Program-made: the position numbers and the translations under genes
Assembly (NCBI GenBank): GCA_044337705.1
Contig: JBIINB010000151.1
Span: 1 to 10,275, forward strand
Reading direction: 5' to 3'
Length of the DNA stretch: 10,275 bases
Origin: JBEISR01 sp044337705
Lineage (GTDB): Bacteria; Planctomycetota; Planctomycetia; Pirellulales; Pirellulaceae
Shown here: positions 1 to 8,000 of the stretch, piece by piece
How positions within the stretch are numbered: position 1 is the first letter of the stretch
How the letters are laid out: each line of letters starts with the position of its first letter
Notes under the pieces: model-generated
Seen by the model: only the letters and a program-made list of their open reading frames with translations
Told to the model about the DNA's origin: nothing
Databases searched by the model: none

Positions 1-26
1 CCACTTTTTCAAGCAGACCGACCGCC

Positions 27-77
27 CCAGTACCGTTCGAGTTCGTTCGCTGCGCTCACGAACTCGAACGGTACTGG
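27..77. repeat. 20-bp perfect inverted repeat (hairpin)
   Basis: The left arm at 27-46 begins CCAGTACCGTTCGAG and is an exact reverse complement of the right arm at 58-77. The loop is 11 nt (TCGCTGCGCTC). No T-run follows on either side, so a standard intrinsic terminator is not indicated, although it could end transcription from a gene left of the window. It lies 51 bp before the ATG of the next ORF. It may be another intergenic palindromic repeat family; unlike the palindromes near 3.2 and 10.2 kb it has no GTAG foot. The pairing is seen directly; the role is unknown. Confidence 0.8.
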
Positions 78-127
78 AGAGCGATGAATTTACAGAAGAG
101 AAATTACACTAGCTGCTGATAGCGGAA

Positions 128-1102
128 ATGATCGATACCTGGCTACTTGATGAGCATCAGATTCCGGCAATCCAATCACTACAAGAACAGGGCATCTTAA
201 AGCCAACAACCCAAGTAATACCAGGCAAATACGAGGCGGTGGTCACCTTTGGTTATTCCGAATTCAGCTTTTATGGACTCCGCATCACTTATCCCCTGCA
301 TGACTGGCCAGACCTGGACCCTGAAGACGGTTGGTGTCCCACAGGATTTGTTCCGCTTACCAGCAAGAAATCGGTTTTCGAAGTGAACTTCTGTCAGCTT
401 CAGAGCCCTCACCTAGACATTGACTTCGTTGTAGCGCCGCAAAGAACGGGAACGATCAATTCGATGCGATTATCTGCAATCGCTTACCTGACCCAGGAAT
501 TACCGCTGGCTTCAACTCTCACGTTCAATGGCGAGAAAATCCTTCCCGTCTCACCATTCCAAGTATTCGAAGGAGTACCTATTCGGCTGAAGGTTTCAGC
601 ACTACTCGGTGGAGGATTGCAGAGCCTGCAGGTCGCGCTTCTTGACGACCGAACGACCGAACGACCGACCGAACGACCGACCGACCGACCGAACGACCGA
701 ACGACCGAACGAACGAACGAACGAACGAACGAACGAACGAACGAACGAACGACCGAACGAACGAACGAACGAACGAATCAAGTTGAAGGACCACCTCGCT
801 TACATGAGATCGAACAATCGGCAAAACATCGCCTACCGCGAAAGACAAAAGAATTTCCAGGGAATCGACCAGAGTCTCTGCAAGCGGCAGTTTCCCAAAC
901 TTCTTGGCGATCAATCGGACGTGGCAAATTGCTTCAATCGGTAGCTCCTAACGTGGAGCGAAGATTTCGATCGATAAGGTCGTTTTTTCAAGCCAATTCA
1001 TACATCGCGCCGCGAATTATTCGTTTCCCTTCCAGCGTCGCGGGCACCCCGATTTTTGGTGCGTCGCAACATCTCGCCGAAAGAAGCATTAGTCCAAGTT
1101 AG
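128..1102 (+). CDS. Hypothetical protein interrupted by a tetranucleotide repeat
   Basis: Unrecognised protein, 324 aa as read. Residues 1-172 look like ordinary soluble protein sequence with alternating hydrophobic residues, possibly beta-rich; no signal peptide or membrane helix is evident. From about residue 174 to 217 the product becomes an arginine/threonine/glutamate-rich period-4 peptide (ERTN, ERPT), an automatic consequence of the DNA repeat. The last 107 residues are rich in R, S and P and look like translated non-coding sequence, so the ancestral C-terminus was probably near the repeat. There is no convincing Shine-Dalgarno before ATG 128; an in-frame TAG at 110-112 limits upstream extension. 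The stop is 16 bp before the next gene's ATG. The N-terminal part may be a real gene; the repeat-derived tail is doubtful. Confidence 0.5.
   Translation: MIDTWLLDEHQIPAIQSLQEQGILKPTTQVIPGKYEAVVTFGYSEFSFYGLRITYPLHDWPDLDPEDGWCPTGFVPLTSKKSVFEVNFCQLQSPHLDIDFVVAPQRTGTINSMRLSAIAYLTQELPLASTLTFNGEKILPVSPFQVFEGVPIRLKVSALLGGGLQSLQVALLDDRTTERPTERPTDRPNDRTTERTNERTNERTNERTTERTNERTNQVEGPPRLHEIEQSAKHRLPRKTKEFPGNRPESLQAAVSQTSWRSIGRGKLLQSVAPNVERRFRSIRSFFQANSYIAPRIIRFPSSVAGTPIFGASQHLAERSISPS
647..774. repeat. Tetranucleotide tandem repeat, 32 GAMC units
   Basis: Thirty-two uninterrupted 4-bp units are either GAAC or GACC. The first part (647-706) mixes the two types. Positions 707-750 are 11 consecutive GAAC units, then one GACC, then five GAAC. 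Because the unit length is not a multiple of three, each unit gained or lost shifts the downstream frame, while the tract itself has no stop in any frame. The mix of unit types suggests slipped-strand expansion followed by point mutation. Exits: the current frame runs to 1102, a second frame runs to 944, and the third meets TGA at 784-786. Confidence 0.95.
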
Positions 1103-1107
1103 AGGAG
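1101..1107 (+). promoter_or_regulatory. Ribosome binding site for the deoxyhypusine-synthase-like gene
   Basis: AGAGGAG lies 11 nt before ATG 1119. It favours this start over the in-frame TTG at 1056, whose extra 21 residues would overlap the preceding ORF and show no family similarity. Confidence 0.6.
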
Positions 1108-1118
1108 TCAATCTCAGC

Positions 1119-2117
1119 ATGTCTACGGCAACACCACCAATCCCAGACGTCGGGCCCATCGGTAAGTTCATCGAGGAACACTACCGCCACTTCAATGCTG
1201 CTGCACTCGTCGATTCGGCGCAGGCCTATCGAAGGCATGTCATTGCCGGTGGCAAAATGCTTGTTGCAATGGGTGGCGCCATGAGCACGGCCGAAATTGG
1301 TCGCTCGCTGGCAGAGATGATTCGCCAGGATCGAGTCCACATCATCTCCTGCACGGGTGCCAACCTGGAAGAGGACCTGATGAACCTGGTCGCTCATTCC
1401 CATTATCATCGTATCCCTGGCTATCGCGAACTATCAGCTCAGGAAGAGTGTGACCTGCTTGCCCGTGGTCTGAATCGCGTCACTGACACCTGCATTCCTG
1501 AGGCGGAAGCATTTCGCCGGCTTCAAGGGGTCCTATTTGAGGAGTGGCAGGATGCGGAGGTCAACGGGGAACGGCTGTTTCCTCACGAGTTCATGTACCG
1601 AATGATTCGCCAAGGCAAGTTGGCTCCCAACTACGATGCCGACCCCGCCAATTCCTGGGTGGTCGCAGCTGCCCAGAAACGACTTCCGATCGTCATCGGC
1701 GGCTGGGAGGATTCAACCATGGGAAACATCTTTGCTTCCTATGTCATCAAGAATCAGCTGAAGCCGTCTACGATCAAGTCGGGCATTGAAGCGATGGTCT
1801 GGCTAGCCAAATGGTACCGATGCAACTCGGATGGTGCGGGAATTGGCTTTTTTCAGATCGGGGGCGGCATCTCGGGCGATTTTCCCATCTGCGTCGTCCC
1901 CATGATGACGCAGGACCTGGAAGAGCCGGATGTGCCGTTGTGGTCGTACTTCTGCCAGATCAGCGAGGCAGCGACCAGCTACGGATCGTATTCCGGCGCT
2001 ACGCCGAATGAGAAAATCACCTGGGGCAAACTGGGGCCACAGACCCCGAGGTTCATTGTTGAAAGCGATGCTACCATTGTGGCGCCGCTTATCTTCGCCC
2101 ATGTCCTTGGATGGTGA
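1119..2117 (+). CDS. Deoxyhypusine-synthase-family protein (possible homospermidine synthase)
   Basis: A 332-aa cytoplasmic protein of the deoxyhypusine synthase fold. This NAD-dependent family moves the aminobutyl group of spermidine via an enzyme-lysine imine. Conserved blocks in order: TGANLEEDL (79-87; human DHS has TAGGVEEDL), GGWEDSTMGN (194-203; DGSLGDM region), IGGGISGDF (247-255; LGGGVVKH region) and a C-terminal block SGATPNEKITWGK. The last matches the human active-site segment ARPDEAVSWGK, placing the catalytic lysine at K304 (codon 2028-2030). Bacteria lack canonical eIF5A/hypusine, and some bacterial members instead make sym-homospermidine, so polyamine synthesis is the likeliest role; the exact substrate is not visible. 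It is slightly shorter than eukaryotic DHS. Start 1119 is chosen for its Shine-Dalgarno. Its stop overlaps the transporter start, implying cotranscription. Confidence 0.9.
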   Translation: MSTATPPIPDVGPIGKFIEEHYRHFNAAALVDSAQAYRRHVIAGGKMLVAMGGAMSTAEIGRSLAEMIRQDRVHIISCTGANLEEDLMNLVAHSHYHRIPGYRELSAQEECDLLARGLNRVTDTCIPEAEAFRRLQGVLFEEWQDAEVNGERLFPHEFMYRMIRQGKLAPNYDADPANSWVVAAAQKRLPIVIGGWEDSTMGNIFASYVIKNQLKPSTIKSGIEAMVWLAKWYRCNSDGAGIGFFQIGGGISGDFPICVVPMMTQDLEEPDVPLWSYFCQISEAATSYGSYSGATPNEKITWGKLGPQTPRFIVESDATIVAPLIFAHVLGW

Positions 2118-3055
2118 TGGGAATTAGTCCGACCATGTTCGCCATCATCTTTGAGCACACGCCAATCTGGCTTGCCTTTGCACTGGCCAGTCCGGCGTTC
2201 TGGGCGATCGTTCATGTCCTGGATGCCTACTGCGTCGATCGCATTTTCGACAAGCCCTGGATGGGCCTGATCACCAGTGGGCTGTGTACCCTGGCGATCC
2301 TTCCAGCGCTCTGGATGATTCTTCTGCTGCAGGGAATCGAGCCAACTTCGACGATTGTGATATTTCAGTGCCTCGCCTGCGGACTTCTTTTCGTAGCCAG
2401 CCAGCGGCTTTACTTCCAGGCATTGTCGATCACCGAATCGGGAATCGTGGCCGCCTACTGGAATCTAATTCCCCTGCTGCTGCCGGTAGCAAGCTATTTC
2501 CTCTGGGGCGAATGGCTTTCCTGGCGACAGGCGGCGGGAAGTGCTGTTCTGGTCACAGGCTCCGTCGCTTTCTGCTTGCTGGATGGAAACATGCAGTCCC
2601 GATGGTCTGCCTTCGGAATGATGTTCCTCGGAGCTCTGCTGCAGGTGGCATACTTTCTGATTCAAAAAGATCTGCTGAAGTCATGTCCAGCATTCCAGGG
2701 ATTTGTCCTGATTTCGTCATTCATCGCACTGATTGCGACTCTTCCGCTGGTTGCGGCTCCGATTCGCCGTAGCCTTGTATCCAATTGGAAGTCGATTCGA
2801 CCTGTGACGGGCCTGCTGCTTGCCATCGAGGCTGCCAACCTGACAGCGATCGCAACCAGTCACTACGCAGTGAATCATGGGATTCCCTCGCTAGTAGCCG
2901 CAGTCGAATCGACGATTCCCGGCTATACCTTTGTTTTTTCTTTCCTGCTCTACGCGCTGACGGGGAAGATAGGGGAGCAGGAGGCAAGAGAGCATCTGCC
3001 ATGGAAGCTATCTCTGGTGCTGCTGCTGGCATGGGGAGTATGGTTGGTTTCGTGA
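2111..3055 (+). CDS. EamA/DMT-superfamily membrane transporter
   Basis: A 314-aa integral inner-membrane protein with about ten hydrophobic helices: roughly residues 19-37, 51-72, 79-97, 105-125, 133-152, 160-180, 194-214, 232-252, 258-284 and 296-313. This matches the 5+5 layout and length of drug/metabolite (EamA-like) transporters. Features such as SQRLYFQALSITESGIVAAYWNLIPLLLPVASYFLWGEWLSW, here spanning residues about 96-136, are typical of helices 3-4 of the family (small residues, then a WGE loop). ATG 2111 overlaps the upstream stop; the alternative ATG 2117 forms a TGATG junction with it, and ATG 2135 is a third choice. The overlap suggests translational coupling with the deoxyhypusine-synthase-like gene and hence transport of a polyamine or related compound. 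Substrate and direction are inference. Confidence 0.85.
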   Translation: MVMGISPTMFAIIFEHTPIWLAFALASPAFWAIVHVLDAYCVDRIFDKPWMGLITSGLCTLAILPALWMILLLQGIEPTSTIVIFQCLACGLLFVASQRLYFQALSITESGIVAAYWNLIPLLLPVASYFLWGEWLSWRQAAGSAVLVTGSVAFCLLDGNMQSRWSAFGMMFLGALLQVAYFLIQKDLLKSCPAFQGFVLISSFIALIATLPLVAAPIRRSLVSNWKSIRPVTGLLLAIEAANLTAIATSHYAVNHGIPSLVAAVESTIPGYTFVFSFLLYALTGKIGEQEAREHLPWKLSLVLLLAWGVWLVS

Positions 3056-3164
3056 TCTACATCGACCGCTCGCGATCCAGCGACTCCGCTGCTCGCATCC
3101 ACCATCTCGAAACGTAGGACATGAGGAAATCGAATATCTTTTCAATGGAATGCAGACCAAGATC

Positions 3165-3197
3165 TGGATTTTCCGAGGCATGGCTGAGGGGTAAAGC
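3165..3197 (+). repeat. 33-bp dispersed repeat, copy 1
   Basis: Begins TGGATTTTCCGAGGCATGG and ends GGGGTAAAGC. It differs from copy 3 (10101-10133) at 3 of 33 positions. Flanks upstream are unrelated among copies. A GTAG-footed palindrome begins 10 bp downstream, as a related palindrome does at copy 3. Confidence 0.85.
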
Positions 3198-3206
3198 GGG
3201 CTAGTC

Positions 3207-3226
3207 GTAGACCGCTCCGCGGTCCA
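3207..3226 (+). repeat. REP-like palindrome, family B, GTAG foot
   Basis: GTAGACCGCTCCGCGGTCCA: a GTAG tetranucleotide at the foot of a GACCGC/GCGGTC stem with a TCC loop. It is an inverted copy of the element at 3290-3308; one stem pair is changed on both sides (G-C here, A-T there), so pairing is conserved while sequence varies. GTAG next to a short GC-rich palindrome is the usual architecture of bacterial REP elements. Confidence 0.7.
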
Positions 3227-3289
3227 TGCTTTCCTCACCACTACTCCAAATCGAACCCACTATTTCCATTGCAGCATTCGTGCAGCACT

Positions 3290-3308
3290 TGGACCACGGA
3301 GTGGTCCA
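3290..3308 (-). repeat. REP-like palindrome, family B, inverted partner
   Basis: TGGACCACGGAGTGGTCCA is a perfect 8-bp stem (3290-3297 with 3301-3308) around GGA. Read on the minus strand it is the same element as 3207-3226, with GTAA instead of GTAG at the foot. The two face each other across 63 bp, as in BIME-type REP pairs. Confidence 0.7.
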
Positions 3309-3605
3309 TTACGTTGCGGCCTCACTCGACAGGTTTGCAGTACCAGTGAAAACCAACACTTAGCAGTCGTTGGGATCAGCAAACGATTTCCCTATGCAAT
3401 GGCCTGCACCTCAGACAATTCCGGATTCGCGAGAGCGTCTCGGTGCCCCCAACAGCACGCCCCACGCAACGCAGCGGTTACCTGCGACCGAGCCGAAGGG
3501 TATGCTGATGTCTTCGCGAAATGAAAGCTGGGTGAAAGGTAAGTCCCAGCGCCTCGGACCGATGGAGTGCTTTCGCGATCCAATTACGCTGAGAGGTTCG
3601 ATCCG
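3309..3605. other. Gene-free spacer
   Basis: About 300 bp between the palindrome pair and the CxxC protein gene. Short open frames here lack recognisable protein character or start signals. A Shine-Dalgarno-like GAGAGG occurs at 3591-3596. No convincing promoter, RNA gene or terminator was recognised. Confidence 0.5.
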
Positions 3606-4127
3606 ATGGAACGTGACACTTTTGATCGCATTGATCCGATGCTGGACCAGCTGGCCGACCGGCTGGAGCACCTGCTCCAGCTCGCCGAAATGGAAACGAT
3701 AAGAGACCTCGTCGGCCAGATCGGACAACTGCTGGGAGATCATCGCTCGGCGACGCTTGATATCCAGCTTCAGATCGTTGACTCCGAGAAAAAGAACTCC
3801 CTTCCGCTGCTTCAAATGGGGTTCGCCACAGACGAGGGTTCCGACCCTTATCTCTGCTACGGCGACTCAACTCCCCATCGCTATCTGGTCGACGGAACCG
3901 TAGTCGTGGTGCCGCACGATCATTGCCCTTCGTGCTGGGGCCAATGGGATGTCAAGGACCTTCATCCCACCTGCCCGCAATGCGGCATCTCGATGGGTAA
4001 ACAGGTCAAGTGGATGCTCGATCATGACCGGTGCCCGAACTGCGAGCAAACGACTGTCAGTAGCCAAGCCCCCAAATGCTCCCAGTGCGGCTATTCCATC
4101 AACCCCGATTTCATCCATTGGGGATGA
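3606..4127 (+). CDS. Small protein with two CxxC/CxxC zinc-ribbon-like units
   Basis: A 173-aa protein of no family I can name. Residues about 8-45 form an amphipathic, leucine-rich helix likely to be a coiled coil or dimerisation region. Residues 60-100 link to a C-terminal half with four CxxC motifs: C107/C110 with C123/C126, and C143/C146 with C158/C161. The last motif of each pair is followed by glycine (CPQCG, CSQCG), the usual zinc-ribbon knuckle, so two zinc sites are likely. No DNA-binding or enzymatic motif is visible. ATG 3606 is chosen because GAGAGG (3591-3596) sits 9 nt upstream; a GTG at 3567 would add 13 residues. It is transcribed toward, and ends 24 bp from, the oppositely oriented PGDYG-like gene, so it is not in that operon. 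Confidence 0.75.
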   Translation: MERDTFDRIDPMLDQLADRLEHLLQLAEMETIRDLVGQIGQLLGDHRSATLDIQLQIVDSEKKNSLPLLQMGFATDEGSDPYLCYGDSTPHRYLVDGTVVVVPHDHCPSCWGQWDVKDLHPTCPQCGISMGKQVKWMLDHDRCPNCEQTTVSSQAPKCSQCGYSINPDFIHWG

Positions 4128-4151
4128 CGGAGGTCCATACTGTCCCCTCCT

Positions 4152-4886
4152 TCATTCGGTCTGAAACTTGTACGAGTTCTCGAAAATCGCTCGATCCACA
4201 ATCCAGATATCACTGGGGTCCTTTTGCCTGCGGACAACGTAGTCGCCCGGCTTGCCATCCAGCCTTCCCCAGCTGGCAATCACATAGAATGGCTCATTCA
4301 CCTGCGTTGCCTCGACGGCAGGTGCGTCAGGCCGCGGATCGTATCTCTCGAAACCTTGCTCATCCTTCTCTCCGCTGGCAGTGTAGCTTCCCAGGAGCGA
4401 TTTTTCCGACTGCGGCCACAGCTCTCCCTGAATGCCACGGCAGATAAAGTCGCCCGGCTTCGCCGTTTGGCTCTTCGATTCCAGTGATTCGATCTGCTCG
4501 GCTTCTGTTACGCGACGAGCCCACAGGGACTGATGTTTGATCGCCACACGAAGGATCGCTCCGAATTCAGGAAGAAGTTGGCCTCCAGCATTCAGGTGCC
4601 TGGGCTCGGGGGTTGAATGCGAATCAGAATTGGGGTGCATAAGATCCTCGCTATCACTCCGGAGGGCAAAACTCAGTCGGACATTTTCCACGGACTGAGT
4701 ATAGTGGATCATCGAGTCCAAAATCCGCTGGATTTGCTCCTGATCCTTTTGACGGTCTGCAGGCTGAAGGTTGTCCCAATCGAACATGCCAGAACGCCTA
4801 CGAATCTCAAGTTCTCCCTTCGGGCTTCGCTGGCCCACAGACCAATCCTGCAACAGGGGCTCTGACAGATAACGATCATGCTCCAT
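4152..4886 (-). CDS. Protein with two PGDYG-like units
   Basis: A 244-aa predicted cytoplasmic protein. The first 115 residues are polar and unrecognised. The C-terminal half contains two related units about 69 residues apart. Unit 1 (about 121-170) runs from LWARRV through KPGDFICRG to ELWPQSEKSLLGSY. Unit 2 (about 191-241) runs from VEATQVNEPFYVI through KPGDYVVRR to IWIVDRAIFENSY. The PGD[YF] turn, a W[PI] strand and a final [SN]Y match the PGDYG-type small domain seen in phage and bacterial proteins of unknown biochemical function. ATG 4886 is preceded by GGGAG with a 12-nt spacer. It begins 123 bp after the STAND gene on the same strand, so it may be that gene's partner or be separately controlled; an inverted repeat lies in the gap. 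Family assignment is by motif recognition only. Confidence 0.75.
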   Translation of the reverse strand: MEHDRYLSEPLLQDWSVGQRSPKGELEIRRRSGMFDWDNLQPADRQKDQEQIQRILDSMIHYTQSVENVRLSFALRSDSEDLMHPNSDSHSTPEPRHLNAGGQLLPEFGAILRVAIKHQSLWARRVTEAEQIESLESKSQTAKPGDFICRGIQGELWPQSEKSLLGSYTASGEKDEQGFERYDPRPDAPAVEATQVNEPFYVIASWGRLDGKPGDYVVRRQKDPSDIWIVDRAIFENSYKFQTE

Positions 4887-4908
4887 GCGGACGGTCGTCT
4901 CCCGCCAT

Positions 4909-4945
4909 CAGCGGATTTCGGCGCCTAGACTTCTTTTATCCGCTG
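4909..4945. promoter_or_regulatory. Inverted repeat upstream of the PGDYG-like gene
   Basis: CAGCGGAT (4909-4916) is the exact reverse complement of ATCCGCTG (4938-4945), separated by 21 nt that include the self-complementary GGCGCC. It lies 22 bp upstream of the leftward ATG at 4886 and downstream of the STAND stop at 5010. It could be an operator or an mRNA hairpin between the two genes. There is no T-run after it, so a terminator is less likely. The function is inference. Confidence 0.35.
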
Positions 4946-5009
4946 GATGTCCTTTAATCTTCCACTTTCGTTCCACGCAATGAGCGGCTCGAAAATGGAG
5001 ATGAAGGCT

Positions 5010-8000
5010 TCATCGAAGCGGAACCTTGGATTGGTTTTCTTCCTCGCCACCATCGCCATTCTTAACTTCCACTCGGATGGACTCCATTTCGTCCTCGATC
5101 TGGTTGTCGGTACGCCCGAGTGAGCGAAGGATATTGCGGAAATTCCCTTGGCTCAAATGAGCATAAGGATGTTCATGACCATTTCTTAGGCGAAACAATT
5201 CGAATGCTCGGAATGCCCGACGGCTCAGTGAGGCTGCTTCATCGAGTCGATCGGTTGACTCAAGCAATTGAGCGAGATTATTGAGAAAAGTACCTAGAAT
5301 CGGATCATCCGGACCCAATCGCTCTTCTCCCCATCGAAGCACCTGCCGCATCAGCGACTCTGCCTCCTCCAGCCGGTCCGTCGCGCTTAGCAACCGCGCG
5401 AGATTGCTGCGAATCTTGATGACCGTGGTATGTTCACTCCCGTAAAATTTCTCGTAGATTTCCAGCGCTCGACGCAATAAAGGTTCCGCTTCATTCAACC
5501 GCTTCGTCGCCTGAAAAAGCTCGGCGAGACTATTGAGCTGCAATGCCACCTCAGGGTGATCATTCCCAAACGATTTTTCGGTGATCGCCAAGCCTCGGCG
5601 GATGAGTGACTCCGCTTCGGGGATGCGGTCCATATCTTCCAGCAAGGAAGCGAGGGTACTTAGGTCCGTCGCAACCGTGGGATGCTCGAGCCCGAGCGAT
5701 TCTTCATCGATCTGCAGGGCGCGACGAGCCAAGGAATGCCCCTCCTCCAGCCTGTTGGTCATATTGAGTAGTTGGGCGAGGTTCATCATACGAGTAGCCA
5801 CCATCGGATGATCGGGACCATAGGCCTTTTCGTCGATTTTGAGGGCTCGTCGAAGGTGGACCTCGCTCTCCACGAGTCGATTCGTCGACTTCAGTAATTC
5901 AGCAAGATTCCCAAGGGCGGTCGCCACATTGGGATGCTCCGGGCCAAAGGCCTTCTCGCTGAGTTCAAGCGAGCGACGATTCAGTGGTTCGGCCTCTGCA
6001 AACCTGTGCATCGTTTGGAGCAAAGTTGCCAGATTACTAATCCAGCCAGCAACTTTAGGATGCTCAGAGCCGTGACATTCCTCTATTAGTACTAGGGCTT
6101 TTCGCATCATCGATTCCGCCTCTTCGAACCGATTCAACTGATGAAACAATTGAGCCAGATTGCCCAGAAGAGTGGCCTGGATCGCTCGATCCTTTTCGTC
6201 GATCCTGTCGTAGATCGCCAAGGCGCGATGCATCAGATGCTCCGCCTCTTCAAGTCGATTGCTGTCCTGAATCAACTGCGCGAGGTTGCTAAGCGAGCTG
6301 ACCAAGGCCGGATGGTCTGGTCCATAGTTCCCTTCGATGATAAAGATCGATCGATGCAGCAGCGCTTCCGCATCGGCAAGTCGATTCATCTCTTTTAGGA
6401 TAATTGCAAGATCATTCAGATATGCAGTCACCTTGGGATGCTGGGGCCCGAATTCCTGCTCGATGATCTCTAGAGCCAGGCGGCTGCATGATTCCGATTC
6501 CAAGAATTCCGACCGTACGAAAAGGTACCTGGCGAACTCCAGCAGCAATTCCGATGTCGGGTGCTGGATTGCGTTCCTATAGGCTATTTGGGTGATTTTT
6601 TTCGCGTGCGGCCACATCACGCCGTAAATACGATCCCAATCACTGGGATCTGTAGGATCGCCATCACAAAACGCATCGACCATCCGAAGGCTCCTCGTCA
6701 ACCAGTGAAGACGGGAGGATTCCTCAATTCGCAACTGGGAGATCTCCTGAACCAGTCGGTGGATGCTCACAAAATTTTGATCGTCGCTTCGCTTCAGGAA
6801 CGAGTAGTCAACCAGGTCGGCAATGCCCTCTTCAGGATCGATCGGAGCCTCTCCTTCCTCGTTATCCAACCTGTAGATCATTTCACGAGGAATGGGATCG
6901 GGAGCGAGCCAGCTAATCAGGTTGAGCACGCCGCGTCCCGACTGGCTGAGCAGATCGAAGGTGGTTTCCCATGTGGTGGCGACACTTCTGGGGTACTTCA
7001 TCTGCAGCGGATCATGCCACTGGATCACCTTGGCCTCATGGCTCTTCCAGCGCTGGCGATAATCTTTGAAGCTGCTGGCATTCTTTGCTATGAAGGCCCC
7101 CGCCTGTTCCAGGGCTAACGGCAATTGGCCCAAATCCTGGCCCAGGGCGAGTGCATCATCGTGGTCTGAATCGAGCGTCTTTCTTTTCCCTTCCGTTCGC
7201 ATCAGAAGGATCCGCTTGGCCGCTTCTTCAGTGACCACATCCAAACCTAAGGGTTCGATCGATGCTCCCCAGTCGCTAAGACGAGACGTGATCAGCACGT
7301 GCCCGGTATCCAGCTTGCTCAGCAGAGTTTCCACCTGTTGAGCTGTCTCCTTCGAATCGACGTTGTCGATGATCAGCAGCCAGCCTGAATTCCGGCGCAA
7401 CCAACCAATTGCCGCCGCCACCTGCTCATCTTGGTTCGCAGCATCTTTCTCCGGCAAGTTCAGGACCAGAGCGCCGCAGAGACTCGCAAGGTTCGCCTCA
7501 AAAGTGGAAGGGGTGTCGGCAGTGACAAACAGGAGCGCCGAATAGTCTTTGGAAAACCGCTTTGCAAACTCGATCGCCACCCGCGTCTTACCGACACCAC
7601 CAAGCCCATGGATCTTCTGCTTGGCGGTGATCGCCGCCTTTTGAGAAACGTTTTGCGCCAGGAGGTGGCGAAGTCGTTCGATGAAATCCTCTCGCCCTTC
7701 AAAGAGGGAGCCGACGGCTGGCAAGTTGTTCGGTTGGATCCGATGAATCGATTCTTCCCAGGGAAACTTCAATTCCGCAATTTCGGCGCGAAGTTCGGTA
7801 TGGTTTGAGAACGATCGCCAGTTGCGGTCTTGCGTCACATCGCTGCGGAATTTCTCCTGCATCAGACGCAAGGACTGGTCTTCATCCTGGGGGTGGTCTA
7901 CAGGTGTGTCTGCGTTCGTCAGAAAGCGATAGATCGGTATTTTCTTCTTGTCGGGAAAATGACTGGCAAGGAGGTATTCGAACTGCGTGAAGGAGCATCG

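Noticed and set aside
27..77. Intrinsic terminator
   Set aside because: The stem is strong but no T-run follows on either strand; kept only as an inverted repeat.
647..774. CRISPR array
   Set aside because: Units are 4 bp and contiguous, with no unique spacers.
579..914. Minus-strand ORF encoding an FVRS-period peptide
   Set aside because: It is the reverse reading of the GAMC repeat, which has no stops in any frame; its flanks have no protein character.
1056..1118. N-terminal extension of the deoxyhypusine-synthase-like gene from TTG 1056
   Set aside because: ATG 1119 has a good Shine-Dalgarno and the added residues overlap the previous ORF and match nothing in the family.
4129..4150. Bidirectional terminator between the convergent genes (GGAGG and CCTCC)
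   Set aside because: Only a five-pair stem with a 12-nt loop and no T-run on either strand.
5581..7808. Several plus-strand ORFs of 76-185 codons opposite the STAND gene
   Set aside because: They are antisense shadows of the strongly supported NB-ARC/TPR coding frame and resemble no protein family.
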